64,000 bases of DNA, from assembly GCF_021215455.1 (NCBI RefSeq), contig NZ_JAJPWV010000005.1, forward strand, positions 272,497 through 336,496. Direction: 5' to 3'. This document shows, piece by piece, positions 54,828-63,881 of the stretch. Source of the stretch: Mucilaginibacter roseus (GTDB lineage: Bacteria; Bacteroidota; Bacteroidia; Sphingobacteriales; Sphingobacteriaceae). The notes beneath the pieces are model-generated. The model did not search any database. It was given only the letters and a program-made list of their open reading frames with translations, and was not told the DNA's origin. Numbering within the stretch: the first letter of the stretch is position 1; the number at the start of each line of letters is the position of its first letter. A program made the translations under genes and the position numbers.

Positions 54828-55535
54828 TTACCCGGCGATAGCCAGCAGGTAATCCATATCTATATCGGATGCCGGCAAAATGTTTTGAGCGGCATAAGGT
54901 TTACCTGCCAAACGTACTTGCTGGCCATGGGCTATGCCCTGTAAACGAACGGTTTGCTGGTTAAACTGTGTACCGGCGGTTTCCAGATGAACAAAGGCAT
55001 CTTCTGATATCAGCAGGTCATTGTTCAACTCTTTGGTCTTAGCTTGTAACCGGGCGGCTATGTTTACAGGCAAGCCCATTACTGATAACTGTGCAGGCGC
55101 ATCAAGGCCAAATTCACCTACGTAAACTTTGCCTGAGTGTATGCCTACTCCTACCTCTAGTGGGTTGCCATAATAAGGCACTGCGTAGGCATCGTTAAAT
55201 AACTCAATGGTTTGAAACATGGTACGCGCCGCCTGATAGGCGTTGTTAACCGCTTCACGTAAGTTGGTTTGCAAGCCAAATACAGCATACAGGTTATCGC
55301 CTGCAACTTCAACCACTTTACCGCTAAAATTTTTGATGATCTGATTAAAACCGGTGAACAACCTGCGCACCACCTGTATAACAGACTGTGCACTTTGCGA
55401 CTCCATTAAACCCGTGAAGTTGCGAACATCCAGAAATAGGATGGCCAATTCTTGCTCTGTGTCCGCTACATCAGTTAAGGTAGGGATAATTGCCGGGCAG
55501 CAGCCTTGCAGCGCTAAGTTCAGATCGTTTTTCAT
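54828..55535 (-). CDS. Class III nucleotidyl cyclase (CHD domain) protein
   Basis: A 235-residue cytosolic protein with little beyond a cyclase homology domain. Metal-binding acids are Asp36 in FLDVRNFTG and Asp80 in VAGDNLYAVF. GVGIHSGKVYVGEFG and VNIAARL (Asn158, Arg162) complete the active site. The residue that in adenylate cyclases is Lys is Glu76 here, and the second purine-site position is Ser151, so ATP as substrate is doubtful. ATG 55535 is preferred over TTG 55571. No sensor domain or effector gene is attached. Confidence 0.88.
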   Translation of the reverse strand: MKNDLNLALQGCCPAIIPTLTDVADTEQELAILFLDVRNFTGLMESQSAQSVIQVVRRLFTGFNQIIKNFSGKVVEVAGDNLYAVFGLQTNLREAVNNAYQAARTMFQTIELFNDAYAVPYYGNPLEVGVGIHSGKVYVGEFGLDAPAQLSVMGLPVNIAARLQAKTKELNNDLLISEDAFVHLETAGTQFNQQTVRLQGIAHGQQVRLAGKPYAAQNILPASDIDMDYLLAIAG

Positions 55536-55571
55536 AACCGTTTTGTTTGCTGTATACCTGTGATGACGCAA

Positions 55572-55805
55572 ACCTCAGCAAAACATTTTAAACAAAACAC
55601 ACTATTTATAAAGCCTGATACCGGGCTGACGCAAAACAGACAATGCGATGGCAAAGTGATTTAAACCTTTTGACAAACCTGATCTACACGTTCCAAATTA
55701 AAGTGTTGTTTCAACAATAATTATTCAGATTTAATTTTAACTTGCCTTTGCATTTTAACCAATAGATAAGCTTTGCTTAAGCCTGATATTTAAATCTAAT
55801 AATTT
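55572..55805. promoter_or_regulatory. Divergent region upstream of the uronate operon
   Basis: This stretch of about 230 bases separates the cyclase gene (-) from the uronate operon (+) and must contain the operon promoter. It is AT-rich towards 55720-55800. I see TAAGCTTTG near 55770, one base off the -7 consensus spacing, and no clear operator. Confidence 0.35.
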
Positions 55806-57032
55806 ATGCGTGGCGTTTTATATACGTTAATCTTCTTATATGCACTATGCCAAACTGCCCTAACACAATCAAAAAACGGGGTTGCTGATCGCGAGTTATG
55901 GCTCCGGTATATGGATAAAGTCGCTCGGCCGGTCATGGAAAACCTTGCTGCCGATCGCTTAAAAGAAACTATGCCGGTTGAGTTTGCTGACAAGATCGAT
56001 AGCCGGGAATCAAGGCAAAAAGTGGCTTACCTGGAAGCCTTTGGCCGTACGCTGTGCGGCATAGCGCCCTGGCTACAAACCGAAGGTGGTAGCATTACTG
56101 AACAAACGCTACGTAGCCAATACCGTAGCTGGGCGCTTAAAGCGGTGGAGAATGCGGTTAATCCGCAAACTAAGGATTATATGCAATGGCGCGGCGGGCA
56201 ACCGCTGGTTGATGCATCTTTTGTGGCATATGCGCTAATACGCTGCCCCTGGCTCTGGCAAAATAGCAGCGAACAGGTAAAGCAACAAATTAGAGAAGCA
56301 TTTATCCTGACCCGCGAAACCATCCCCGTTTACAGCAATTGGATTTTATTTAGCGGCATGATCGAGGCATTCTTTTGTAAGTACGATTTGGATTACGATG
56401 CCGTGCGGCTTGAGTATGCCATTCGCGAGTTTACACAACACTGGTATGTTGGCGACGGTATGTATTCCGACGGTATGCAATTCAATATGGATTATTACAA
56501 CAGCATCGTAATCCATCCGTTTTTAAGTACAATTTTAGAGGTTTTAAACACTAAGGATAAACGCTATCAAAAAGAAAAGCAATTTGAGCTCGCAGCCGGA
56601 CAGCGTTACGCGCAGATACAGGAACGCCTGATTAATACTGACGGCACCTACCCTGCCTTAGGCCGTTCAATTGTGTACCGGAGCGGCGTGTTTCATCACC
56701 TGGCGAATATTTCGCTTACAAAACAATTGCCTGATAATTTAAAAGCGGCGCAGGTAAGGTGCGCGCTTACAGCTGTTATTAAGAAAACGCTTACAGAAAG
56801 AAGTTTCAATAAAAAGGGCTGGCTCAACATAGGCTTATATGGCCAACAACCAAGCCTTGCCGACTTTTACATTACCACCGGCAGCCTTTACATAGCTTCT
56901 ACCATCTTTTTACCGCTGGGCTTATCCGCTAATGACGAGTTCTGGACATCACCCGCCCAACCCTGGACGGCAGTTAAAATATGGACAGGCCAAAATACTG
57001 AAGCCGACCATGCGCTTGATCTTAAAAAATAA
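55806..57032 (+). CDS. DUF2264 family protein (GH154-type, probable exo-glycuronidase), exported
   Basis: A 408-residue exported protein (signal peptide to TALTQ) built of helical repeats. Typical DUF2264 segments are YLEAFGRTLCGIAPWLQ, WRGGQPLVDASFVAYALIR, NWILFSGMIEAFFCKY and the active-site-like DGMYSDGMQFNMDYYNSIVI. From memory, members of this family were placed in CAZy GH154 as glucuronidases; I cannot confirm it here. It is the first gene of a uronate operon, with 3 bases before the BNR gene, which fits removal of a uronic acid. Confidence 0.85.
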   Translation: MRGVLYTLIFLYALCQTALTQSKNGVADRELWLRYMDKVARPVMENLAADRLKETMPVEFADKIDSRESRQKVAYLEAFGRTLCGIAPWLQTEGGSITEQTLRSQYRSWALKAVENAVNPQTKDYMQWRGGQPLVDASFVAYALIRCPWLWQNSSEQVKQQIREAFILTRETIPVYSNWILFSGMIEAFFCKYDLDYDAVRLEYAIREFTQHWYVGDGMYSDGMQFNMDYYNSIVIHPFLSTILEVLNTKDKRYQKEKQFELAAGQRYAQIQERLINTDGTYPALGRSIVYRSGVFHHLANISLTKQLPDNLKAAQVRCALTAVIKKTLTERSFNKKGWLNIGLYGQQPSLADFYITTGSLYIASTIFLPLGLSANDEFWTSPAQPWTAVKIWTGQNTEADHALDLKK

Positions 57033-57035
57033 TAT

Positions 57036-58357
57036 ATGAACAAGTCTTCCACTAAGCTTAAATATCTTTTTATAACCTTAATATTTAGCTTGATATGCGT
57101 TTTATGCCAAGCGCAAACAAGTACTATAGCTAGTGATGGCTGGGCGAATAACTCTATTAATACCGTAATCTTCCGTAAAAATTCACTGGTTAGCTTTAAG
57201 GGCGAACAGTTTGCCGCATATTATGATACCAGCCAGCATGTAGTATTGGCAAAGCGTAAGCTTGGATCTGCAAAATGGCAAGCTTTGCGTACACCATACA
57301 CCGGTGACGCGGCCGACGCACATAAAAGCATCAGTATAATGGTTGATGGTGAAGGTTACCTCCATGTGGCCTGGGGACATCATGACGCGCCTTTGAATTA
57401 CTGTAAAAGTATACGACCGGGCAGCCTTAAACTTGGAGAAAAAACACAAATGACCGGCGTTACTGAAAATTTGGTAAGCTATCCTGAATTTTACCGCTTG
57501 CCGAATGGCGATCTTTTATTCTTTTTTCGCAACGGCCATTCGGGTAATGGCAGCTTGGTTATCAACCGGTATGATATGAAGAACAAAAACTGGATCCGTA
57601 TGCAAAACAACCTGATTGACGGTGAGGGGAAACGCAGCGCTTACTGGCAAACCTTTGTTGACGAGAAAGGCGTTATCACGTATCATGGGTATGGCGTGAA
57701 AGCCCGGATGTTGCCAGTAACCACGATATGTGTTATGCACGGTCTGGAGATGGCGGATTAACCTGGCAACGCTCCACGGGCGAAAAATATAACTTACCTA
57801 TTACCGCCCCGGCCGCCGAATATGCCTGCCACATTCCGCAGCAAAGCCAGCTTATAAATCAAACCAGCATGTTTGCTGATTATAAAAGCAATCCGTACAT
57901 TGCCACCTATTATTGTAAAAAAGGCGATCCTGTACCGCAATACCATATTATTTACTTGAACAAAGGCCGGTGGTTGGTTAAAAACCTCGGCTTCAGAAAA
58001 ACGGCTTTTAGCCTCAACGGATTCGGTACAAAAAGCATCCCGATATCACGCCCGCAGATTGTTGCCTGGAACGCAAAAGGCAAACTTTCGGCAGCGCTTA
58101 TATTCAGGGATGAAGAACGAGGTAGCAAAGCATCCATCGCGGTAACTGATAACATTGCCGGTAACAAGTGGCATGTGAAGGATATTACCGCGGCAACTGT
58201 TGGCTCGTGGGAACCTACTTACGATACGGAACTATGGAAAACTGAAAAACAACTACATCTATTTGTGCAAAATAACATTCAGGTTGATGGTGAAGGTAAG
58301 GCCGACGTGGCAGCGCAGCCCGTGAATGTTATCGAAATAAGCAATCTTCTGCAATGA
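57036..58357 (+). pseudogene. BNR_4 seven-bladed propeller protein, disrupted by a one-base deletion
   Basis: Two overlapping frames encode one exported BNR_4-type propeller. The first (57036-57761) has a signal peptide and runs to DEKGVI, then turns into nonsense (TYHGYGVKARML). The other frame supplies the expected continuation from 57680, VSWVWRESPDVASNHDMCYA, and goes on to 58357 with the BNR box SGDGGLTWQRSTGE. One missing base near 57677-57680 explains both; restored it would be about 440 residues. BNR_4 proteins include polysaccharide lyases and GH145-type enzymes. The 3' end overlaps the GH88 start (ATGA). Either a real inactivating mutation or a sequence error. Confidence 0.85.
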
Positions 58358-59547
58358 TAAAAAACCTGTACGTTACCGCGCTGTTAGCTACAACTACCAT
58401 AGCAGCCCAGGCGCAATACAACCCGGTTAAAAATGCCGACGCTATTTTTAACGCTTCGGTAAAGCAATACCAGTTTTTGAGCGAAAAGGTGAAACCCGGG
58501 CAGTACCCCAAAACCTATCACGCCGATAATGATAAGCTTGAAACGAGCGGATCTGACTGGTGGTGCAGTGGTTTCTACCCGGGTACTTTACTTTACCTGG
58601 ATGAGGCTGCCGGTGCACCTGCGCTTAAAGCTGAAGCGCTGGCTTTTTTGGAAGATCTGAAGAAAGAACAATACAATAAATCAACCCACGACCTTGGTTT
58701 TATGATGTATTGCAGCTTTGGCAATGCCGAACGGTTGAACCCCCAAAAGGAGTATGAAGACGTATTGATGCAAAGCGCAAAATCTTTGATAACACGCTAT
58801 AATCCGGCAGCGAAGTGCATACGCTCATGGGATAGCTCTCCGTGGAACCATGCCAGTGCGGACGAGATGCCGGTGATTATAGATAACATGATGAACCTGG
58901 AACTGCTTTTTTGGGCAAGTAGGTTTAGTGGTGATGATACTTATAAAAACATTGCCATTAACCATGCGAATACAACCATGGCTAATCACTTCAGGCCTGA
59001 TTACAGCTCGTACCACGAGGTAGTTTACAATACTAAAACAGGCAAGGTAACCAAGCGTATTACCAACCAGGGCGCTGCCGACAATTCCTCATGGGCGCGC
59101 GGGCAAGCTTGGGGACTTTATGGTTATACCGCTACATATCGCGATACAAAAGACAAAATATATCTGCAACAAGCCAACCGTATTGCCAACTATATTCTCA
59201 CCTACCCTACCATGCCTAAAAACCTGATACCCTATTGGGATTACCAGGCACCGGGCATTCCTGATGCGTTGCATGATTCTTCGGCAGGCGCAATAACCGC
59301 TTCGGCACTTCTGGAGCTGAGCGGCTACGTAGATAAGAAGCTGGCAGAGAAATATATCGCGGCAGCAAAAACTATTTTAACCGCTCTTTCCGGTAAAGAA
59401 TATTTTGCCGAGGTAGGTACTAACGGTGGCTTTTTATTGAAGCACGGCGTAGGCAACATGCCTAACAAAACAGAGATTGATGTGCCGCTTAGCTATGGCG
59501 ATTATTATTTTATTGAAGCGCTTATGCGTTTAAAAAAACTAAAATAA
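58354..59547 (+). CDS. GH88 unsaturated glucuronyl hydrolase, exported
   Basis: A 397-residue exported enzyme (signal peptide to AAQAQ) that hydrates and releases unsaturated uronic acids left by polysaccharide lyases. The GH88 alpha/alpha barrel shows the catalytic Asp113 in THDLGFMMY and Asp177 in VIIDNMMNLELL. SSWARGQAWGLYGYTATY and the C-terminal YGDYYFIEALMRLKKL are further family marks. Its start overlaps the BNR stop by 4 bases. The product, a 4-deoxy-hexosulose uronate, is the substrate of KduI encoded downstream, so the pathway is coherent. Confidence 0.95.
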   Translation: MIKNLYVTALLATTTIAAQAQYNPVKNADAIFNASVKQYQFLSEKVKPGQYPKTYHADNDKLETSGSDWWCSGFYPGTLLYLDEAAGAPALKAEALAFLEDLKKEQYNKSTHDLGFMMYCSFGNAERLNPQKEYEDVLMQSAKSLITRYNPAAKCIRSWDSSPWNHASADEMPVIIDNMMNLELLFWASRFSGDDTYKNIAINHANTTMANHFRPDYSSYHEVVYNTKTGKVTKRITNQGAADNSSWARGQAWGLYGYTATYRDTKDKIYLQQANRIANYILTYPTMPKNLIPYWDYQAPGIPDALHDSSAGAITASALLELSGYVDKKLAEKYIAAAKTILTALSGKEYFAEVGTNGGFLLKHGVGNMPNKTEIDVPLSYGDYYFIEALMRLKKLK

Positions 59548-59551
59548 GCGT

Positions 59552-60730
59552 ATGAGATTAACCAAGTGCCTGCTGGTTGCCGCCACAATTTTTTCCTGTA
59601 CATCTGCCTGCGCTCAGCAAGTACTCAACGTATCCGTTAGCAATACACAGGGCTTTGAAAGGCATGAAGTGGTTGGCATCGAAGTAAAAAAAGTTGCCAC
59701 CTTGTTAAAGAAAAATCAACTACAGGATATCCGCATTAAAAGTAAGCAAACCGGAAAATCTGAAGCTATACAATGGGTAGACAATGACTCAGACGGCAAG
59801 CCTGATGAATTATTGTTTTTAGCTAAAGTTGGCGCTAACAGCAAGGCAGATTTCACTTTATGCTCAGATAAAAACTTAGCGCTACCGCAAAGCCAATTAA
59901 TTGCCTACTCGCGTTTTGTACCCGAACGTACGGATGATTATGCCTGGGAAAACGACCGGGTGGCCTTCAGAACTTACGGGCCTGATGCACAGCGACGTAC
60001 CGAACAGCACCTGGAAAACGGCACCTTGAGCAGCGGTATTGACCTTTGGCTGAAACGAACCACCGAACCGGTGATCAACAAATGGTATAAAGGTTACCTT
60101 ACTGATCCCGGCTTTTACCATACCGATCATGGCGAGGGATATGACCCTTATCATGTAGGTGCGAGCCGCGGAACCGGCGGAACCGGTGTTTGGTATAATG
60201 ACAGTCTGCTGGTGTCGAAAAACTTTGTCACACATAAAACTATAGCTGAAGGCCCGTTGCGCACAATATTTGAACTCAAGTATGCACCGTACGGTCCGTA
60301 TTTGGTCGTCGAAACAAAGCGTATCTCTCTTGATGTGGGCAGCAATTTCAGCAAGTTCGTTATAACTTATCGGTCGCAAAAGCCACTGCCTAATTATACC
60401 GTCGGTATAAGCCTGCACAAAAATGAAGGTCAAACCGGTATCGATGAAAAAGCAGGTATCTTCAGTCATCACGAGCAAATAGACGGTATTTATATTGGCG
60501 AGGGATTAGTAATAGACCCTGAATTTGTTCAAAAAGCATTCGCTAATAAAAGTAAAACGCCGGATCAAAGTAATCTACTGGTGCTAACCAAACCATCGGG
60601 CAAAATAACCTACTACTCCGGCTTTGCCTGGCAAAAAAGCGGGCAGATACAAAATCGATCAGACTGGGAGGCTATGCTTAAAAAACAGGCTGAAATATTG
60701 TCGCATCCGCTAATCGTAACAATCAAATAA
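59552..60730 (+). CDS. DUF4861 family protein, exported
   Basis: A 392-residue exported protein (signal peptide to SACAQ). VLNVSVSNTQGFERHEVVGIE, SEAIQWVDNDSDGKPDELLF and RTYGPDAQRRTEQ are characteristic of DUF4861, as are GFYHTDHGEGYDPYHVG and SRGTGGTGVWYNDSL. Beta-rich throughout. The family turns up beside uronate-degrading genes in Bacteroidota. Its His- and Asp-rich core (YHTDHGEGYD) could be an active site. It is 4 bases after GH88. Function not established; a lyase or hydrolase acting on uronate oligosaccharides is plausible. Confidence 0.8.
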   Translation: MRLTKCLLVAATIFSCTSACAQQVLNVSVSNTQGFERHEVVGIEVKKVATLLKKNQLQDIRIKSKQTGKSEAIQWVDNDSDGKPDELLFLAKVGANSKADFTLCSDKNLALPQSQLIAYSRFVPERTDDYAWENDRVAFRTYGPDAQRRTEQHLENGTLSSGIDLWLKRTTEPVINKWYKGYLTDPGFYHTDHGEGYDPYHVGASRGTGGTGVWYNDSLLVSKNFVTHKTIAEGPLRTIFELKYAPYGPYLVVETKRISLDVGSNFSKFVITYRSQKPLPNYTVGISLHKNEGQTGIDEKAGIFSHHEQIDGIYIGEGLVIDPEFVQKAFANKSKTPDQSNLLVLTKPSGKITYYSGFAWQKSGQIQNRSDWEAMLKKQAEILSHPLIVTIK

Positions 60731-60761
60731 TTTAAATACATCAACATATAAAAACAGCATA

Positions 60762-61598
60762 ATGACTAAATCAGAATTCAGATACGCGCATCATCCGGAA
60801 GATGTGAAAACATATACTACCGAAAAACTGCGCGAACACTTTTTGATTCCGACCCTTTTTGAAGATGACACCATACGCCTGGTGTACACCATGTATGACA
60901 GATATATAGTTGGAGGTGCTTTTCCGGTTACCAAAGCTGTAGCTCTTGAAACAATTGATGAACTTAAGGCCGACTACTTTTTAGAGCGCCGGGAGCTGGG
61001 CATCATCAATGTTGGAGGCAAAGGTATTGTAAAAGTGGATGGTACCGTTTATGAATTATCAAAAAAAGAAGCCTTATATGTTGGCAAGGGCGTTAAAGAA
61101 GTGATATTTGAAAGGCCGGGAGACGAACAACCTTATTTTTATATCAACTCGGCACCGGCACATCATGCCTATCCAACTCAAAAAGTAAATAAGGATAATG
61201 CCGAGGTTATTGAATTAGGCGAGCAAAGAACAGCTAACCGTCGCACCTTAAATAAACTGATAGTAAACAGTATAGTAAAAACATGCCAGTTACAGATGGG
61301 GCTAACCGAACTGCACGAGGGCAACGTTTGGAATACCATGCCATCGCACACCCACACCCGCCGCATGGAAGCGTATTTTTATTTTGACCTTGCTGATGGG
61401 CAAACCGTGAGCCACTTTATGGGACAACCGCAGGAAACACGCCATATTTTTATGCAGAATCAACAGGCGGTAATTAGTCCGGAGTGGAGTATTCACTCGG
61501 GTTGTGGCACCAGCAATTACTCCTTTATATGGGGTATGGCCGGCGAAAACCTGGATTATGGCGATATGGATGGCGTGGCACCAAATGAACTCAAATAA
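60762..61598 (+). CDS. kduI: 5-dehydro-4-deoxy-D-glucuronate isomerase KduI
   Basis: A 278-residue cytosolic cupin enzyme that converts 5-keto-4-deoxyuronate (DKI) to 3-deoxy-D-glycero-2,5-hexodiulosonate. The zinc ligands fall at His196, His198 and Glu203 (MPSHTHTRRMEAY) and His245 (IHSGCG), the same numbers as in E. coli KduI. The opening SEFRYAHHPEDVKTYTTEKLREHFLI is typical. It follows the exported enzymes of the operon and precedes kduD, taking the released uronate into central metabolism. Confidence 0.97.
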   Translation: MTKSEFRYAHHPEDVKTYTTEKLREHFLIPTLFEDDTIRLVYTMYDRYIVGGAFPVTKAVALETIDELKADYFLERRELGIINVGGKGIVKVDGTVYELSKKEALYVGKGVKEVIFERPGDEQPYFYINSAPAHHAYPTQKVNKDNAEVIELGEQRTANRRTLNKLIVNSIVKTCQLQMGLTELHEGNVWNTMPSHTHTRRMEAYFYFDLADGQTVSHFMGQPQETRHIFMQNQQAVISPEWSIHSGCGTSNYSFIWGMAGENLDYGDMDGVAPNELK

Positions 61599-61608
61599 TA
61601 ACGCAGAC

Positions 61609-62391
61609 ATGGAATTATTCAGCTTACGAGGTAAAACAGCACTGATAACCGGCGGCACACATGGCTTGGGTATGGCTATGGCAGAAGGGCTCGCACAAGC
61701 AGGCGCAAAATTGATTATCACCAGCACAACCCCGGCTAAACTTGCTGATGCCCTGGCACACTATGAAGCACAGGGTTTTGAAGCATCGGGCTATTTATTT
61801 GATGTGACAGATGAAGCCGCAGCTATTGAAAATGTGACTAAGATGGAAGCTGAGCATGGAGCCATTGACATACTGGTGAACAATGCAGGTATTATAAAGC
61901 GTGTGTTGGCTGTTGATATGCCGGTTGAGGATTTTAGGCGGGTGATAGACGTGGATCTGGTTGGCGCATTTATTATGAGCCGATTAGTAGCTAAGGGTAT
62001 GATCAATCGCCGCAATGGGAAAATCATTAACATATGCTCGATGATGAGCGAGCTTGGGCGCACTAACGTTACTGCGTATGCAGCGGCAAAGGGCGGCCTA
62101 AAAATGCTTACCCGGAACCTGGCAACGGAATGGGCGCCTTACAACATACAGGTTAACGGCATAGGGCCGGGCTATTATGCTACAAGCCAAACCGCACCAA
62201 TACGTGTTGACGGTAACCCTTTTAATGAATTTATCATCAGCCGGACACCGGCAGGCCGTTGGGGAGACCCGCAGGATCTGGCCGGAACGGCGATCTTTTT
62301 AGCATCCGAAGCAAGTAATTTTATAAACGGACAAATTATTTATGTTGACGGCGGACTATTAGCCACCATAGGAAAACCCGCTAACGAATGA
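61609..62391 (+). CDS. kduD: 2-deoxy-D-gluconate/2-dehydro-3-deoxy-D-gluconate dehydrogenase KduD
   Basis: A 260-residue SDR that reduces the KduI product to 2-keto-3-deoxygluconate with NAD(P)H. It begins MELFSLRGKTALITGGTHGLGMAM (TGGTHGLG glycine motif), has NNAG, and Tyr157-Lys161 in YAAAKGG, ending IYVDGGLLATIG. ATG 61609 gives the family's normal start, 10 bases after kduI. An ATG at 61585 overlapping kduI is possible, and the longer frame to 61504 is not credible. Adjacency to kduI supports the specific name. Confidence 0.93.
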   Translation: MELFSLRGKTALITGGTHGLGMAMAEGLAQAGAKLIITSTTPAKLADALAHYEAQGFEASGYLFDVTDEAAAIENVTKMEAEHGAIDILVNNAGIIKRVLAVDMPVEDFRRVIDVDLVGAFIMSRLVAKGMINRRNGKIINICSMMSELGRTNVTAYAAAKGGLKMLTRNLATEWAPYNIQVNGIGPGYYATSQTAPIRVDGNPFNEFIISRTPAGRWGDPQDLAGTAIFLASEASNFINGQIIYVDGGLLATIGKPANE

Positions 62392-62445
62392 GCTACGCCT
62401 TAATGTAAACAAACAACCAACTAACCAAAAACCGCCAATAAACCT

Positions 62446-63831
62446 ATGTACCAAAAAGATATAAAGCCGGCCGGCAATTACCGCTGGACGATATGCGCAC
62501 TGCTATTTGTAGCAACAACCATTAACTACCTCGACCGGCAGGTGCTCAGCCTGTTGCAACCTTATCTGGAAGAAAAATTTGGTTGGACAAACAGCGATTA
62601 CGCCAACATCACCGCAGTTTTCCAATTTGCTTATGCGCTCAGTATGTTATTTGCCGGCCGTATTGTTGATTGGCTGGATACGAAATGGGGTTATGGTTGG
62701 GCTATTATCATCTGGTCGGTAGCAGCCATGATACATGCGTTTTCTATCCCTATCGGAGAAGCATTTAATTCATTGCTTGGACTGGCAGGTATATCTATTT
62801 TTTCAGTCTCCGTTGCCGGATTTATTGTGAGCCGCACGCTGCTTGCTTTTGGCGAGGCGGGTAACTTTCCGGCAGCAATTAAGGCTGTGGCAGAGTATTT
62901 CCCTAAAAAAGAACGGTCATTCGCGACGGGTATATTTAATTCAGGAGCTAACATTGGTGCTGTACTTGCACCGCTCACTATTCCATGGATATATGCTAAC
63001 TGGGGATGGGAATCAGCATTTATTTTGGTAGGCGCGTTTGGCTTTTTATGGCTGATATTCTGGCTTATTTTTTACGAAAAACCGGAGAAGCAAAAACGGC
63101 TAACGAACGAAGAACTTCTTTACATTACAACTGACCGGGAAAACGTAGCACAATCCGAAAAACAACTTACCGATGTGTTGGAAAGTAAAATATCGTGGTT
63201 CAAATTGCTGGGATACAGGCAAACATGGGCTTTCATTTCAGGTAAGTTGCTTACCGATGGCGTATTCTGGTTCTTTTTATTTTGGCTCCCCGCTTATCTA
63301 AAAGCGCAATATAACATTGTTGGCGAAGGCGTGATGATACCTTTAGCAGCGGTTTACACGCTGAGTATGGTAGGCAGTGTTGCAGGTGGATGGTTACCTA
63401 TGCACTTTATAAAGAAAGGGCACAATGTTTTTGAAGGCCGGGTAAAGGCTATGCTTGTTATTGCGATATTCCCGCTTGCCATTCTTGCAGCCCAGCCGTT
63501 AGGCCACATATCTTACTGGATACCTATCGTACTGATTGGTGTCGGTGCAGCAGCACATCAAGCCTGGAGCGCGAATATTTTCACAACGGTGAGCGATATG
63601 TTCCCCAAAAGGGCCATCGGTTCAGTGGTAGGGATGGGCGGTATGGCAGGCGGTTTGGGTGGTGTAGTAGTATCGAAAATCAGCGGCGCCCTATTTGACC
63701 ATTATAAAGCATTAGGGCATATAGAAACGGGGTATACTATCGTATTTACGGCATCGGCAGTGGCTTATTTGATAGCCTGGAGTGTAATTAAAACTTTAGT
63801 GCCTAAATATAAGCCTGTAATACTAGATTGA
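62446..63831 (+). CDS. MFS hexuronate transporter, ExuT-like (ACS family)
   Basis: A 461-residue inner-membrane permease with about twelve helices. NYLDRQVLSLLQPYLEEKFGWTNSDYANI is the anion:cation symporter opening of the ExuT/GudP group, with RTLLAFGEAGNFPAAIKAVAEYFPKKERS and IFTTVSDMFPKRAIGSVVGMGGMAGGLGG later. In this operon it would import (oligo)uronate or the deoxy-keto-uronate made in the periplasm. It lies 54 bases after kduD. Exact sugar unknown. Confidence 0.93.
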   Translation: MYQKDIKPAGNYRWTICALLFVATTINYLDRQVLSLLQPYLEEKFGWTNSDYANITAVFQFAYALSMLFAGRIVDWLDTKWGYGWAIIIWSVAAMIHAFSIPIGEAFNSLLGLAGISIFSVSVAGFIVSRTLLAFGEAGNFPAAIKAVAEYFPKKERSFATGIFNSGANIGAVLAPLTIPWIYANWGWESAFILVGAFGFLWLIFWLIFYEKPEKQKRLTNEELLYITTDRENVAQSEKQLTDVLESKISWFKLLGYRQTWAFISGKLLTDGVFWFFLFWLPAYLKAQYNIVGEGVMIPLAAVYTLSMVGSVAGGWLPMHFIKKGHNVFEGRVKAMLVIAIFPLAILAAQPLGHISYWIPIVLIGVGAAAHQAWSANIFTTVSDMFPKRAIGSVVGMGGMAGGLGGVVVSKISGALFDHYKALGHIETGYTIVFTASAVAYLIAWSVIKTLVPKYKPVILD

Positions 63832-63852
63832 TTTTTGCAATTAATTCTATGT

Positions 63853-63881
63853 GCAATAATTTAGATGTAGATAATTATTGC
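63853..63881 (+). terminator. Weak hairpin after the uronate operon
   Basis: GCAATAATT / AATTATTGC, a perfect 9-bp AT-rich stem with an 11-base loop, 21 bases after the transporter stop. No T-run follows, so it is a weak candidate. The remaining bases to the window end hold no gene that I can see. Confidence 0.35.

Noticed and set aside
59897..60478. 193-codon minus-strand frame opposite DUF4861
   Set aside because: Antisense shadow of a well-supported gene in a co-directional operon, with Cys/Ile-rich shadow-like composition.
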